Assembly (NCBI GenBank): GCA_963210315.1
Contig: OY723261.1
Coordinates: forward strand, 868,001 to 932,000
DNA length: 64,000 nucleotides
Direction of reading: 5' to 3'
Origin: Rhynchopus euleeides
Lineage: Eukaryota > Euglenozoa > Diplonemea > Diplonemida > Diplonemidae
Translations under genes and position numbers: made by a program
Shown: positions 10,326 to 23,474 of the stretch, in pieces
Layout of the letters: each line of letters begins with the position of its first letter
Position numbering within the stretch: the first letter of the stretch is position 1
Notes under the pieces: model-generated
Told to the model about the DNA's origin: nothing
The model's database searches: none
Seen by the model: the letters and a program-made list of their open reading frames with translations, nothing else

Positions 10326-11522
10326 CTAGGAAGCAGGCGCGTTGCAGTACATATTGAGCAGGATGTTGGCAATGTTACGGTCCACCGCCTTGTGGTGCAG
10401 GGGGTCGTCATAATACGGGCATAACGCTGGGTTTCCTGCAATACCCGCCGCATCCAGGAACGAGACGGAGGGGTGCAGGGCTGCAGCATGCTGTTTGTTG
10501 TACCTTGCGATCTCCCCGTTCATAGACCGGAGTGACCGCCCCAGCCAGAACGACTTCTTGTACGCATACTTCTTGTAGTGTGGCTGTGCCTCGCATATCC
10601 GTGTCGTGCTCATCCACACCAGCTCTGTTGTAGGGGAGAACCCCTCTGTCATGAATCTGTTGTACTGCGGCAGCTCCCGCTCAAGCGACCCGTCCCACCT
10701 CTTCGATTTCTGGATCACGTTGACCCCCGTGTTCCCCAGCACAAGGCTCGCGTGCTTCTGGAATTTGAAGAGAGAGGCAAGCTTATCAGCATAGGCCCCT
10801 TTGACCCACCCCCAGTAGTACAGCGACACGTTGCGGTAGGACTGCGCCTGCTGCTGATGCTGCTCCTGCGGCACAGCAGTCTCTCCTTCCGCACCCAATC
10901 GGTAGTCATGCGCGAATGCCACCGACATCCCACAGGAATGGTTTTTTTGGTTATTCTCGCACGTCTGCTTTGCCTCAAGGCGGGGCGTGATGGTGCGATT
11001 CTTCAACACGCCCTCCAGTGCGCTGTAAAGCGCGCGAACATTGCTGTTGCCATACAGCACGACAAGCGACCCCTCCAGGCACTTGAAGGCCATCTCCCTA
11101 TCGTACTGCATGTAGTAGCACCCGGCAGCCCGCTCCTCAGGGGTGAGGGCCGGTGCCCAGGTCAGGTTCCCGACAAACTCACCAGCTGCATAACGGCACA
11201 CTGGGGGTGTACCCTTTGGTCGACTGGAGATGTGCCGCACATGCTGGAGCTGTGCCTGCCGTGCAGGCTCTGCAGGTACGCTCTGGGTCTGCGGCTGGGC
11301 AGGCTTCGCAGGGTTGGTGCCGAGTGAGGGGGATGCTCCGGCAGATGCCCGCTCTGCTGCATCGACCAGAGGGCTGTCGCCATCTGCCCGGGGCAGGCGC
11401 TTCGCCACCGACACATCCAGTGGCGCCGGCACATCCCAGCCCCCGAGGCCTGTGTAAAGCGTCCCCCCTAGGGACGCCAGCAGCCAGGCCCCCACAGCAA
11501 TCCACCCCTTCTTCGCAGACAT
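10326..11522 (-). CDS. Type II membrane SGNH/PC-esterase-like acyltransferase
   Basis: 398 codons, one exon. Residues 6-22 form a short uncleaved signal anchor (GWIAVGAWLLASLGG) after MSAKK, giving a type II topology. A Pro/Ala/Gln-rich stem follows to about residue 105. The catalytic region looks like the PC-esterase/TBL/CASD1 branch of the SGNH hydrolases: VVLYGNSNVRALYSALEGVL takes the place of the GDS block (Ser kept, Asp replaced by Asn), and a C-terminal DDPLHHKAVDRNIANILL supplies the Asp-x-x-His pair. Paired cysteines and several NxS/T sites fit a Golgi lumen. Family members transfer or remove O-acetyl groups on glycans. The Gly-Asn-Ser in place of Gly-Asp-Ser is a departure, and activity is not certain. 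Family assignment rests on motif order, not on overall similarity. Confidence 0.62.
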   Translation of the reverse strand: MSAKKGWIAVGAWLLASLGGTLYTGLGGWDVPAPLDVSVAKRLPRADGDSPLVDAAERASAGASPSLGTNPAKPAQPQTQSVPAEPARQAQLQHVRHISSRPKGTPPVCRYAAGEFVGNLTWAPALTPEERAAGCYYMQYDREMAFKCLEGSLVVLYGNSNVRALYSALEGVLKNRTITPRLEAKQTCENNQKNHSCGMSVAFAHDYRLGAEGETAVPQEQHQQQAQSYRNVSLYYWGWVKGAYADKLASLFKFQKHASLVLGNTGVNVIQKSKRWDGSLERELPQYNRFMTEGFSPTTELVWMSTTRICEAQPHYKKYAYKKSFWLGRSLRSMNGEIARYNKQHAAALHPSVSFLDAAGIAGNPALCPYYDDPLHHKAVDRNIANILLNMYCNAPAS

Positions 11523-14500
11523 CCCAAAGCAAAAAAGGGTTTACATGCGACGCACCAGCGTGCAGCCCAGACCTGGTGGTGTGGATGTGTGGGGTGAAGC
11601 GAACCGATGCAGTGCTGTGCTTGCCGTCAGCCAAGGGGGTGCGGGTGAGTGAGGCCAGGGGATGGGTGGGGGGGTCGTCTGGCTGCCTCATTTTCTTCTT
11701 TGCCGGGTATTTTTTGTTTTTGCTCGTGTGTCTTGGGGCATATTTTTTTTTGCTATATTTTTTTTTGGTGTTGCCATGCAACAAAAATCACACACACACA
11801 CACAAAACCCGAGTGGGGCCTCGGCGGTTACGTAGGGTGGGATGGGGGTGGGCTAGGACCCGTGCAGGGTTAACCCACCTAAAAAGTGATCAACACACAC
11901 ACACAAACACACACAATATGCATCTGCCCTCTCACACCGATTTTTCTTCTTTGCTTTGTAGAAAAAGCCTTGCTGCCTGCTCAGGACAGTCCTAATGGTT
12001 GAACCACCATGCTGGCAGTTCATTTACTGTGTGTGTTCTGATGGCATCATTTCACCGCAGTCGTGCCGACGAGACGTCGTTGTAATGAGAGGCCCACAAC
12101 AAAACCACCACCGCCGTTTCACACAACGGCTCGTCTTCTCAGAAAACACCTTCAAAAAAAGCAACGATATTGAAAAAAGCCAAAAAAAGAAAGAATGGTC
12201 AATGAAGAAAGACGATGTGAAGAAACCCCTAAAAATATACGGGCCCAGCACTCCCGCTATTGTAACTGTGAGTCATCCTCTGCTGAGTCGTTCCTTTGGG
12301 GGGGGGGGGGGGCGAGGGGGGAGGAGAGGGGGAGGATGGGAGGAGGAGGAGAGAGGGTGCAAGTCCCCTTCCCCAAGCCACACACACCCTTCCCCACCCC
12401 CCCTTGTGACTTTTCAACTTGCCGCCATATTTCTGTTCTTAAGTCCGGCACTTTTTTTAGAAAGGGAGCATGGAATTGGAGAGAAAAAAAGGGGGGGGGG
12501 GGTTTATTGTGGGGGGAATAGCCTTCCCCCACACGCTATTCTGTTGCAGATTTAGCATGTGCATCCATCAGACGGGATGCTGAAAACATGCTTCTTGATG
12601 TATGCTCTGCCGATTTACCATCTTACCTGATGCTTGGGTGACCCAATACACAGGAAGCATGTCAACCTTTTAGCAGCCTTGAGTCGGTATGCGGTCTCAG
12701 TTTCTTTGACCTGGTCGACCTAACGTACTGCATGCACATATTAGACGATTTTCTCTGGGGGTTCAAATCACGAGCGACAAGAACACCGCGCCTTAAAAAA
12801 GAAAGTAGGGATGTCTGAAGTGCGATAAAATTCCGAGAGAGAACTGTCGCTTGAGACACCCTCTGTGGGAGAGAATGGGTTACAAACAGCCTTTACCAAG
12901 GACTGTTCGCACGCTCGAAACCTCGCGAGAGATAGATAGAGAGAAAGAAAGATAAAAGTCCCAAGGTTATTCAAACATCATCAGAACAACCCCAGTTTGG
13001 GCGTGACGACGGGGTTTCCAAAATCCCCTCCCACCAACACACACATACATACAAACGCAGCAAAGAGGCAGGGGTGGGGGGTGGGGGCTGCACTGAAAAA
13101 ATACAGCGTAGATAAAAACCAGAAAAACACAGCATAGAAAAGGGAGCGTGGGGATCAACAAATTGCCAGATGTGTTGTTGTGTGGGAGGGGTGGGGGTGG
13201 CGGGGGGATATGAAGAAAATAAATCTGGGCGCAAAAAAAAAAGATCGATTGGTTTCGCATGGGGAGGGGGGTGGCAAAACAAAAAAGCTTCGTGTACTGA
13301 AACACTCCTCCGTAGTTGCGTTCTTTGTATGGCGCCTGCGAATTCAAACGGAACACACAGGATACCGATCGCTGCCAAAGCGATTCCTTCGAGAGAAGTA
13401 AGCTAGCTGATCTGCCAAATGGCAGATCCCAATGGGGTGGGGCGGGAGCTAGTGTCAGCATTCTACCGCCCGGGTCATGTAAGGGAAGCTTTTTAGGCTT
13501 CAGCTAGAGAAGCGATCGAAGTAAAACGTCGGGGCAAGTGATAGGTGGGGATGTCAGATGTGAAATGGAAGGCGCACCTGGGGCACGTCAGCCTGCCGCT
13601 TTTGGTTCCCAACCCCAACTCCCGGAGTGGGTATTCCGGGCCAACACTGCTTAGGGAAAAGAAGGCATTCAATTCCCGACTACCACCCACCCCACACACG
13701 TGAACCCTTTGTAGTAAATCGCGGACCGAAGACGTGCGTTCCTGACACAATGATTGCATGTCACACACACACACCTCTAGAAGTAATTCGGGTATGTGAT
13801 GTGTGACTGTTTCCACCAACCAACCCGGCCCACCCCGGGGTAACCGGAGGGCGACGGATTTGGCCGAACGTGCAGAGGAACGAGTCACATTTAACAAAAA
13901 AAAACGATTGAATTTAGGGTTCACCGCTCGTTGGGCGTATTTGCGTATGAAAAATGGGCCCGACCCCCCAACCTAGATTTTCCCGAAGAATCCCGAAGGA
14001 AGGTGGCCCAAACACATCCTCACCCCAGGTAACCCCCACCCACGCCCGGATAGAACTGGCCATTCTTGGGCGAGATATCGAGAAAGTCCAAAGACCCACT
14101 CAGTCCTGAAATATCCCCCCCCCCCTCTCCCCCACCCTGCCGACGAGGCACTTCCACACAGCAGCCCATCAGAAGTTGTTCTTTTGAAAATAAAAGAAGA
14201 ACATCAAACAAGCCGGCTTGAAGAAGGCGTCAAACAAAAGGGCAAAACCAATCGAGGTGCGCTGAGCAAATGGGGGAGTGTGTGTGTGTGTGATATATGT
14301 GGTGGCACAAAGAATGCCTGACATGGGGTATGCTGGCGCCTGCCATGGGGTCGTTGGGACGTTGGGAGGGGGGGGGGGGGGGAGAGGGGCGGTGGAGGCG
14401 CGCATGTTGGCGATCTCTTCGGCACAAAGACAAGGCTGTTGTTTGTACGCCAACCGGTAGATGATCCGGTAGAAATAAGAAACCGCTTCAGGCGAGAAGG

Positions 14501-17500
14501 AGAGGGGAGAAGGCTGCAGGCCAGCGAGCCGGGTGAGGATATGAAAAGGACATCACACCCTCGACAGCACACCCCCCACCCCACCCCCACCCCCCTCTCC
14601 ACGAGCTTGTTCTTCCGTGACCCCCCTCCCCCCCCCCTTTTTTTTGCAAGCGTGAACCAGCTTTGAAGAGACGGAGTTGTGTGACCGTCCCCACTGCCAA
14701 AGAAATCCCCCTCCCAGCAGAATAACAACGGGCAAACCATGGTAGAAAATGCTATACGCGCATGCGTGGCAAAAAAAGGCAGGGGGGGGGGGGGAAGGGG
14801 GGGGGACATGGTCAGGGTAATGTATGTATGCAGGTGGGAAGGTGGTGGTCCCTTCCCGTTACTGAAGGGGCTTTTTTGTTGAAGCCATTTCGCTGCCACC
14901 CCCCCCCCCCAAGATTTTTCTTAAAAAGCTGCGAGGACTGCGCAAAAAAAAAACAAGAAGCACCACCACCGGAATGGATACTGACAACCCATGTAAGAAG
15001 TGTAGGAGCTGGCGATGTGCGTGAAAATGCGACTTCCCGCGCTGGAGATATATTTTCCTCCCGCCACATGTGTTGGAAGTGTGTGGACGCGGAGATGTGC
15101 GTGTGGGGCATAGGGGGGGTGGTGGGGGGAAATTATCAATACAATTCCAAGATACGAGGTTGCCGCACGTGTGATCTCGTGGGGGCTTTGCGGTCTGCAT
15201 AACAAAAACAAGAACCTACATGCCTGCAGGTAATATGCAAGGTGTGATTGGGGGGTGGGGAGAGAGTCTCAATAAATATTGCGTTGCGTTGTGGTGGAGA
15301 GGGGGGGAGGGGGGATATATGCAGATTTTCTTTGGGTTGGCCGGGCGTGAGTGTGTGTTGCGCGCGCGCACGCGCGCGCTCTTTTTTTGGAATAGTAAAG
15401 AAGAGAAAACTGAATAAAAAAGAGGGAGTGGTGAGGGTGGGGGGGGGGGGTGTGGGGGTAACAAAAGCAAGGAGAATGGCTGTGAGTTGGAAAAGAAAAA
15501 AAAGACCTCCGCCCCGCCCCCGCCCCCCCAATTCACTCCGACGCCTCATCCAGGATGGGGCAAGGCAGGTGTTGGGGGGGGGAGGGAGGGGAGAGATGGG
15601 TTTTACTTTTTTGCGGTGCACTGGGTCCGACCCAGGCCGCCAGAGAGAAAAGTCGCTTTGAGAGGAAGAGGGTGTATTTTTTTTTGAACGATTCGTAGTG
15701 CTCATAGCATCACATGCCCCATGAGGGGATGGTGCCTGGAGGTTCGTCTGGCCACACGCCCTGTTCTTTGCACGTTGCCACTTTCGACTCCAGAAAGTAT
15801 CACTCACCTGCCCCCCCTTAGCGTTTGCTGTGTTGGATTAGCGGCCCGCATCGTACAGAACGTCCACGAAAGACGACGCACGAGAACTGATACACTATCC
15901 CCCTTAGCGCGTTCACTTAGTGACGCCTTCAGGACTATCTGCCTGCAAACTTGGCAACGAGATGAAAACATACCACAAGGCGACACTGGACCCACATCAG
16001 ATTGGAGGAGGGTAGAAAATGAAAAAAATTGGAGTGAGAAGAAGAAGCTGGGGGGGGGGGGAATCAGTGAGGCATGAAGGTGGGGAGTGCAGCATATCAG
16101 AAGGTGCCCTTCTTATCCACCAGACAAAATAAAGCAGCATGCTAGAGGAAAAGTAACGTGAGCCGCAAAAAATATCTTGTGTGGGTGGGTGGGAGAGGGG
16201 GGCGGGACACCGACGGTGCATCGGGACAGCGGCCGAGATGATGACCTTCAGTCAAGAGTAAAACAATCGGGAAAACCCACCGCAAGGTTGCAGGTGGTTT
16301 TTCATCAGCATGTTTCAACCATCGTTTCAACGGCCTCACAGCCAGAAAGGAAGTGGATGAATCATGACCGGTTATTTTTCCTCTTTGATCTTCATCTTAG
16401 CACATCAGCCTGCGAACAGCACCGTCAAGACCCAATCCCCACCGCCCCCCACCCCCCACTATCCCTTGTGTGGTGTCCAGGCAAACCGAGGAGGCTCGAC
16501 AGACGAAAAACACACACCCAGATAATTCTTCAACCAATATCCTCCAGCAGTGCTTCGAAACTGGCTACACCTCGGTGCCTTCCTCCCTGCCCCACCCCCC
16601 CCTCCCCTAAAAATGTTGTCGAGAAGGCCACATGCAGGGTTGGATTACTCTCTATTGGCAGGCTCATACCTGCAAACCCAGCAGCTACGGCCACCCCAGT
16701 GTGGGCCACCATCTATTTGCTTCACGAATATATTTGGCGTGTACATTATTGACGCAGCCGTTGTTTGCTGGCGAGAGAGCTTCCCGTTGTTTTCCTTTTG
16801 TTCAGTTGACCCGGACATGCATCGCGGCCTACGCTTAGTGTAGTGTGTTTGCCGCGGTGCTGTGCTTTTTTCGGTGTCACACATTTGTATTCGAGAGACG
16901 AGGAGGCGGGGAGAAAGTGTTTGTGTCGACATACAGCCTGGGGTTTCCCGAGAAGCGGGCTCGACTGCAACGCAACTCCGAAATGTCCACCTTGCAGAGT
17001 GCTTTTTTTGGAGGAACATCGTCTCGTCGATATTCATGTTCGCAACAGTGTTTGCAGGGCGATTTTTACACCCAATTGTATTGCTTGGTATCACCACAGC
17101 TTGTGTGGTTTCTGTTGCCTACGTTTTTTTTGGCGTTTGGTTGGCTTGTGTGGAGATGCAAACAAAACCCCAGCTCCCCGGACTTTTTTCAAACCGGCTC
17201 GCTGTGTTCTTTTTGTTCCACCCCACCCATCTTGGAAACCACCAAGCTAATTATGTTTTGCCCCCCCCCCCCCCGCATGCCTGGGCAGCAGCAACAGCAA
17301 CAGCAACACCTCCCCCCCACACCGCGCGTCACAGCTCCGGCGGCCCACCTCATCTCTGGACCCAGGGGATATGGATTGCACTGGGCACAGTACAACAGGC
17401 AGAAAAAAGAAAACCGCACCCGCCCCCAGTCCCTCCAGGAACTCAGGAGTGAAGGCGGGGTGCCTCCTTTTTTTTGTGAACCCATTTTTTTCCAGGGAGA

Positions 17501-18196
17501 GGTGTAAGGTGCAGGCAACTACCCCCCTAACAGCCCCCGCCACCAGCACACCGTGAAGAAGCGGTGCTGCTAGGGGGGCTCCCTGAGGGGGGGGTTGCAC
17601 ATTGCACGATGGGGGGGGGGAGGGGCGGAGGAGAGAGAGAGAGGGTGAAAGAGAAGACCGAGCCCGCAGGTAGCACACAGCCAAAACGAGGAAGTTGGAT
17701 GCCGTCGTCTATCCACCGTTCCTTTTGACAGACGGTGTGTCCTTTTTGTGAGCCGCCGTCTGTGCACCGCGCGATGGTGGTGTTTTTATAGGTCTGGGGG
17801 GCGGGGAGTGGGGTCGAGGAAGGGGGGGGGGTGGTGGGGGGAGAGAAGGGCCGGGCAGGGCAGGGGGGGAGCCTTGTTCCATCGATGCAACGCGCCTTCT
17901 CTGGACACACGCATCGAAACAACCCCCCGAAAGAACCCCCAAAAAAGAGCCGCCCGCAGTGGAGAGGCACTTCCCTTCTCACACCCCCAAACCCAGGCCT
18001 CACCCCACCCAGGCCTGTGTCGTTGGGTAGGGTGCTGGCTGCTGCTGCTGCTGCTACTGCCTGGCTGACCGGATTGGGCACATGCTTCAGGAAGCATTCT
18101 TTGGGCAATTTGCTGTTGTTTAAATTTCTTGCATTTTTTGTGTGCTCAACATGTGGCAGAGACGAGGCTGAATATCGGGGAGAGGGAGGGGGGCCT

Positions 18197-18244
<48 letters not shown>

Positions 18245-18447
18245 GGCTATCGATAGTTGAATATTGCAAAGAGAGAGAGATCGGGTATCGGTGTCATCGG
18301 TTCGTGATTTTGGGCGGGTTCCACCCACCCACCCCCTCCCCTTTAATTTTGCTTGCTGCACCGAATTGTATGTGTCAGGGGAGGCATTTGGCTTTTTTTC
18401 TTGCAATGTGCGCTTTTAACTGTTTTTTTGGTATTTTCCCTGTTGGT
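11523..18447. other. Gene desert of homopolymer-rich DNA
   Basis: Nearly 7 kb without a supported gene. It consists of long G, C, T and A runs, a (CA)n tract at about 11790-11812, a (GT)n tract at about 14278-14292 and an alternating CGCG tract at 15360-15378. The ORFs here are Pro, Gly or Phe repeats of the runs. There is an 8-bp hairpin GATCTGCC/GGCAGATC near 13412-13431. I see no transposase, tRNA or conserved protein. Confidence 0.55.
18197..18241. repeat. (GA)n microsatellite
   Basis: An uninterrupted alternating GA tract of about 45 nt in low-complexity DNA. Confidence 0.95.
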
Positions 18448-18450
18448 ATT

Positions 18451-19918
18451 GGAGGATTCTTCATATTCCTGGATTTCCCGAATTTCCTGGATTTCCCCCG
18501 GCCCCTTAGGCGATTTCAGGGCGGACAGGGCGGACATATCCGGACCGGAAATCCGGGTGTCCGGATGTCCGGGTCCAATTTTGACCCCCCCCCCCCCCCC
18601 CGGACATTTCCCGAATTTCCCGCCCGGACATGTCCGGGCGGACATCCGGACATCCAGAAATGTCCGCCCCGGACAGGGCGGACATGTCCGGGCGGACATT
18701 TTCTGGTGTCCGGATGTCCGGCGGACATGTCCGGACCCGGAAATTCGGGAAATCCAATTTGGCCCCCCGCCCCCCCCCCGGACATGTCCGGCCAGGACCT
18801 CAATAGTTTGATTTTTGGTCCAGAAAATAGTTTGAAAATTTTTGAAATCTGGGTGCCCAAAAAAAAAATTCCTAAGACCGGCGATTTGTAGGGGGACCCT
18901 TTCGAATTTTTTTTGGGGAAGGGTAAATTGAACGTTTTTGGCCAAATGAAGCCACTGCGACCATTCCCGGGCCTCGGAAATCAGATTTTGGCCCCTCAAA
19001 TGCGGTGCCGGTCCGGACAAAAAACCGAAAAAATCGTGAAAAATGGCCCATTTTCCCCAGCCGAAAATGGGCCAAAAATGCCCCCCGGACACCCCCAGAG
19101 ACATGTCCTAATCCGGGGTGCCAGTAGGGGGGACCTTTCGATTTTTTTTTCGAGGAGAGGTCAATTGAACGTTTTTGGACATCTGAGGCCACTGCGACCA
19201 TTCCCAGGCCTCGGAAATGAGATTTTTGGCCCTCAAATGGGGTACCGGTCCCCACGAAATTCCGAAAAAAATCATGAAAATCGAAAGGTCCCACGCACCA
19301 AATTCTGCCCAAAAATCGTCAAAAATGGACATGTCATACGCAGCAAGGGGGCAAACCACTCCCCAATGCTCAATGATTCCACGGCAAGCCAGATTTTCTG
19401 ATCAATTGGTTTGTTTGAGCATGTTCCTGGCCCTTGTTTGGAAAGTAGATGACCCCTGGCTGGAGAGGACGGTTGTGCTCGACCGGACGGAGAGAGAACC
19501 TTCTCCATATCCACCTCCACTCCACAATGCCACAAGTGGCAGGAAGGCCGGGTGTTACAGGCCTCAACCAGGGTTCCAAGGCTCTCCACTTCCTGGCTGC
19601 GTCAGGGATCACCGGGTACAGCGAGCAGGATTCCCTGTCCTGACACCCCAGCATGTACCACCGGAAGAACCCGAAACAGCAGCCGCCCCTCATGGGGGTT
19701 GCAAGAGGCACGGAAATCGTTCAAATCGGACCAAGTCCGAAAATTCGGCACTTTCTTGGGTACAAATTGCGGTCCGAAATTTTCCGATTTTTTGAAAAAA
19801 GGCTAATTCTGTAAGGGGGACCTTTTCGAATTTTTTTTCGGGCACTTTTTCCACAAGGAAATGTCCGCCCTGTCCGCTACTGTCCGCTACTGTCCACTAC
19901 CGATTTCAAGGATCCTCC
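18451..19918. mobile_element. Word-palindrome element P1 (TGTCCGGACA arms)
   Basis: A 1.47-kb non-coding element. Ends are inverted (GGAGGATTCTT at the left, AAGGATCCTCC at the right, one mismatch) and flanked by ATT on both sides (18448-18450, 19919-19921), a likely 3-bp target duplication. The left arm (18525-18790) is built from overlapping self-complementary words such as TGTCCGGACA and GGCGGACA; the right arm repeats GTCCGCTAC and GTCCGCCC. The interior holds a direct duplication of about 180 nt at roughly 80% identity (18883-19060 and 19110-19285) and a third partial copy near 19812-19845, all starting GGGGGACC(C)TTTCGA. An unrelated 330-nt segment (19350-19690) has no coding potential. 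Looks like a MITE-like DNA element with no transposase of its own. Confidence 0.65.
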
Positions 19919-19921
19919 ATT

Positions 19922-22900
19922 GTTTTTGGAGTTATTCGTTCATTAAGAAGCACAGCGTTGTTTTTTTCAGGTGGAATGAGAGAGATAGCGGGAGAGACAG
20001 TAAGATCAGACCAGAGGAAAACAAAACCTGGGGGGGGCAGGGGTCAGAGGGATGGGGGTGATTGAAGGAAGAATGGGTTGGGAGCCTTTGTGGCATTCAG
20101 GAAGGAGGGTGAGGAAAAAATGAGTGAGAAGAAAAATAAACTGGCAATACGTAACATTGCCGTGATATTTTTTGCCCCCCAAAAAGATAAGGCGAGTATC
20201 GAGCAAAGTAAAGCCAGAGAGAAAACGTGAAATATGTGTTAATATTAGGCGGTGAAGAACGCAGGTGAACTGCCCATCACACAGTCTCAGTTCTGCTTAC
20301 ATTCCCCCCCCCCCCACCCCCAAACCCCCATACAGCCGGGCAGAGTCCCCGGACCCATTCTTAAGGAGAAGACGGATAGGAGAGAAAAAATTCGATCGCA
20401 GCTTGACATACCTCCCTTCAGCAGGGGGCATTTTTCAGCACTTCTGTTGCTCACTCTCCTCTCTCCCACCATAAAAAGTGTGGCCCCGGGGGAGGGAGGG
20501 GGGAGGGGGAGGGTGGGGGGAAGAAATCTGATCACACCTGAACACCGCACATAATATATACCACTTGCAAATAAACATCAGCACGCGTGATGGGTTATCT
20601 TGTTGTAGATTGTCTTGACAGCCAAAGAAGAAAAAATCGGCATTCAAAGACAATGCATTTTTTCGGCACCCCACTATTTTTTTGAACAGCTCAGAGGTTG
20701 TTCTGGCAACCCCCCCCTCCGGTGCGGCGAGGCACTTGAGTGCGGCGGTTGGTGGAACGCAGGTTGAGACTATCAGTAAATCAGCAAAAAAGAGAGAGAA
20801 AAGGGGGTGCGAATCAGAGACTACGAGTGTGCGAAATGCACTGAACCAGAAAATCAGAAGGGAAAGGAGATATTTCGGCAAGGTGTGGGGGGTGGTGATG
20901 TGCGCGATATCGCCGTGGATCAGAGAGCACGCATATAGGATAGGTTGACGTGTGCCAGCAAGAAACTTGTCAGGCCGTGGGCAATGGCCCACTTCTGCAT
21001 GCAATTTATCGGACTACACGCAGACAGTTCCTCTTCAGGAGGCTTCCTCACAGTGCAAACACCTGAGAGATGAAGCCGTGAAGCCGCAACGAACACACGC
21101 AACCTATCGTCTCGCATCCGGACATCCGTACTCAAGCAACAAATATACTACCCATATTGCCAACGCCGAGGTAACTGGTGGAGAGAGAGAGAGAGAGACC
21201 TAAACAGACCCATTGAGTGCGATTTATTCCTGTTCGTTGGTTCGCTGAAACACCCCTTTTTTCCCGAAAAAAAAGGGGGGCAGTGTGTCCCGACGAGCAA
21301 AACCGAATCACGAATTAAAGATCAACCTACCTCTGCTACCACCAAGTCCTGGGTAAGACGTTAAACTGCCTGGGGGGGCCGTCCCCGGACCATGACGGGT
21401 GCCTGCACCAGGAGTCTAGCACGGCCGTGGTCCGGAGCATGACCTAAAACGGCTTGGGTACCGAGGCTCCCCAGACCAGGAAGGGTGGAGACACCTGGAG
21501 TCTAAATAGTCACACCACGTCAGGCCAGACCTTCGCATTGCACTCCGCGAAGACTGCCACACAGCCGCGGGGCAGGTGTGCAGCCTGTGGATGACCTCGT
21601 ACAGAGAAGACTGTAAGGGACGACAGCCCCGCCGAGGCGATACAGCGCCAGACGCGGCCCGAGTTTCTGGAGACCGACTGGGGAACTGGAACGTCTTCAG
21701 GATAAGCGCCTCACAGAGGACTGATCCTCACCTGTGTGAACTGAGAACCCCCAGCCCCAAGATGCTGGTGTGGAGCGGGTGCCTCGACCTCTTTTCGGGT
21801 TCTTTATTTCTTTATTTCCTTTTGGATGCGTCCACCAAAGAAAACGTGGCCACCCACTCGCAGAGGCTCCCGAAAGCTCCAGCATCAGCTAGCGGTTCAT
21901 AGTGTAGATCGGTGTCTCCAGAAGGGGATGTCCGGTCGCAGAAGAAAAACGACGAAGACAACCACACAGGCCGCAAAAAAAAAAAGATGCTGGGCGGGGT
22001 GGGGAGGGGGGACGCGTTCGCGAAGCAAATACCCCCCCCCCCCCAACACCCCCATCAGAACTGTTGGCGAAGGCGAGCGAAGGAATATGGCAACACCGAA
22101 GAGATACAGATGTGGCTGGAGAAAAATCGGCTTTTGGGGAAGCGGGTATTTGCAGGAGGAAAAAACCACCCACACACCACCTGCCCCACCTGCCCCCTTC
22201 CGACGTGACATCGATCATCGCACCGCATGGCATTCCTGTAAAAGGAATGGCTGGGGCGATACTCTGGTTGCCCTTTTTTGTCTTGCTGATCTGCTCGGTC
22301 TGGCGTGAGTCTGTTTGTGCCTAAATCCCCCCCCACGCTCCACCCACAAAAAGAAGAAAAAAGACATCCCTCACGAGATGGGGACTTAGATACCGGTGGA
22401 TACCGAACCAGAGGGAAGAAAGAGCTTTTGCCCCCCCCCCCCAAACACGGAATCACAGACCCTGAATTCGATCATACGCGCACGGCCAACAAAGAGGGGT
22501 GACTATCTTTGCTAAACGTATGCCTGCGTGCGGTGATCCATCCGGAGGAGTCGGCTGGCCTTGTTGTTCAACATATCGGGGATAGGAGGGGTTGTTGATG
22601 TACATCTTCAAGGCATCGCGTGTGTTTTCACCCACCTCCGTTCGCCGTTCGGTGTTTTTTTCTTCGCCCCAACCCCCCCAGGGAGCTTGGATTCACCCCC
22701 TTCCCCACTCTTTTGAATCTGGGGCGGGGGTGTCACGATGCGCTTCATAGCTGGCATACCTGTGTTATCAGGAGACACACACACGGAATAACCACAAATC
22801 ACATACACGGTATCACCGTGCAAAAAAGACAAGATACGCCAGATGAGCAGAGGGCAGGGCCCAATGTTTTGGAGAGCGAGCGGACGACGCGAGCTCTCGC

Positions 22901-23474
22901 ACAGTCTGCGACTGGAAGCTGGTTTGACAACTAAAAGGTGAACGGCTTCCTTAGGACAGCCACTCATCCACCAGAGAACAGACCGGATACACCAATAGAC
23001 AAGGCAGGAGTAGGAGGAGAGAGAGAGCGAGAGAGAGAGAGAACTGGTGCCCATTTTCGGGCGCTTCGCTATTGCACCCAAAGAGCTTGCAGAAAGGAAG
23101 GTGAACGCAGCTTGAGTTGGGCAGGTCCTGATCAGAGCCCCGCCCTGCGTGAGTGCGAGTGTGTTTGGGTTAAGCACTGACCTGAACCAAAAAAAATGAA
23201 AAAAAAGAAACGGGTAAAAAAAACAGCTTTTTAGAGGCGAGATATGGGAGGGCGTATTTTTTTAAAAAAAACCCTTCTTTGCTGTTGTTCCAGAAGAGTG
23301 AGAGGATGTGGGTGGTACGACCACAAAAAAGCGGGCTGTGCGCACTGGAAAAAGAGGGGTCGGTGGGTTGAGGTGAGAGACACAGGAGGGGTTCAACAAG
23401 ACCCAGCAGGCTGGCCATTCCAGAAGGGGTTCCCGGTGGGAAGAAACGAGGTGGGCAGGGGGGGGGGGGGGCAT
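19922..23474. other. Gene desert; one possible old insertion at 21.35-21.88 kb
   Basis: About 3.5 kb with G/C/A runs and no supported gene. The block 21350-21880 differs in composition: it is free of homopolymers, has two similar GGGTG...AGGAGTCTA / GGGTGGAGACACCTGGAGTCTA blocks and ends in a T-rich TTCTTTATTTCTTTATTTCC tail. It could be the remains of a LINE or SINE, but no diagnostic protein is visible beyond a short GNWNVF that weakly recalls an endonuclease start. (GA)n tracts are at 21181-21197 and 23019-23041. Confidence 0.4.

Noticed and set aside
12660-12800. GGTTCAAATC with an A-box-like TAGCAGCCTTGAGTCGG upstream
   Set aside because: The spacing is too long and no cloverleaf folds.
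13700-15700. Several 90-230-codon ORFs rich in Pro, Gly, Ser and Phe
   Set aside because: They are translations of homopolymer runs and have no recognisable motif.
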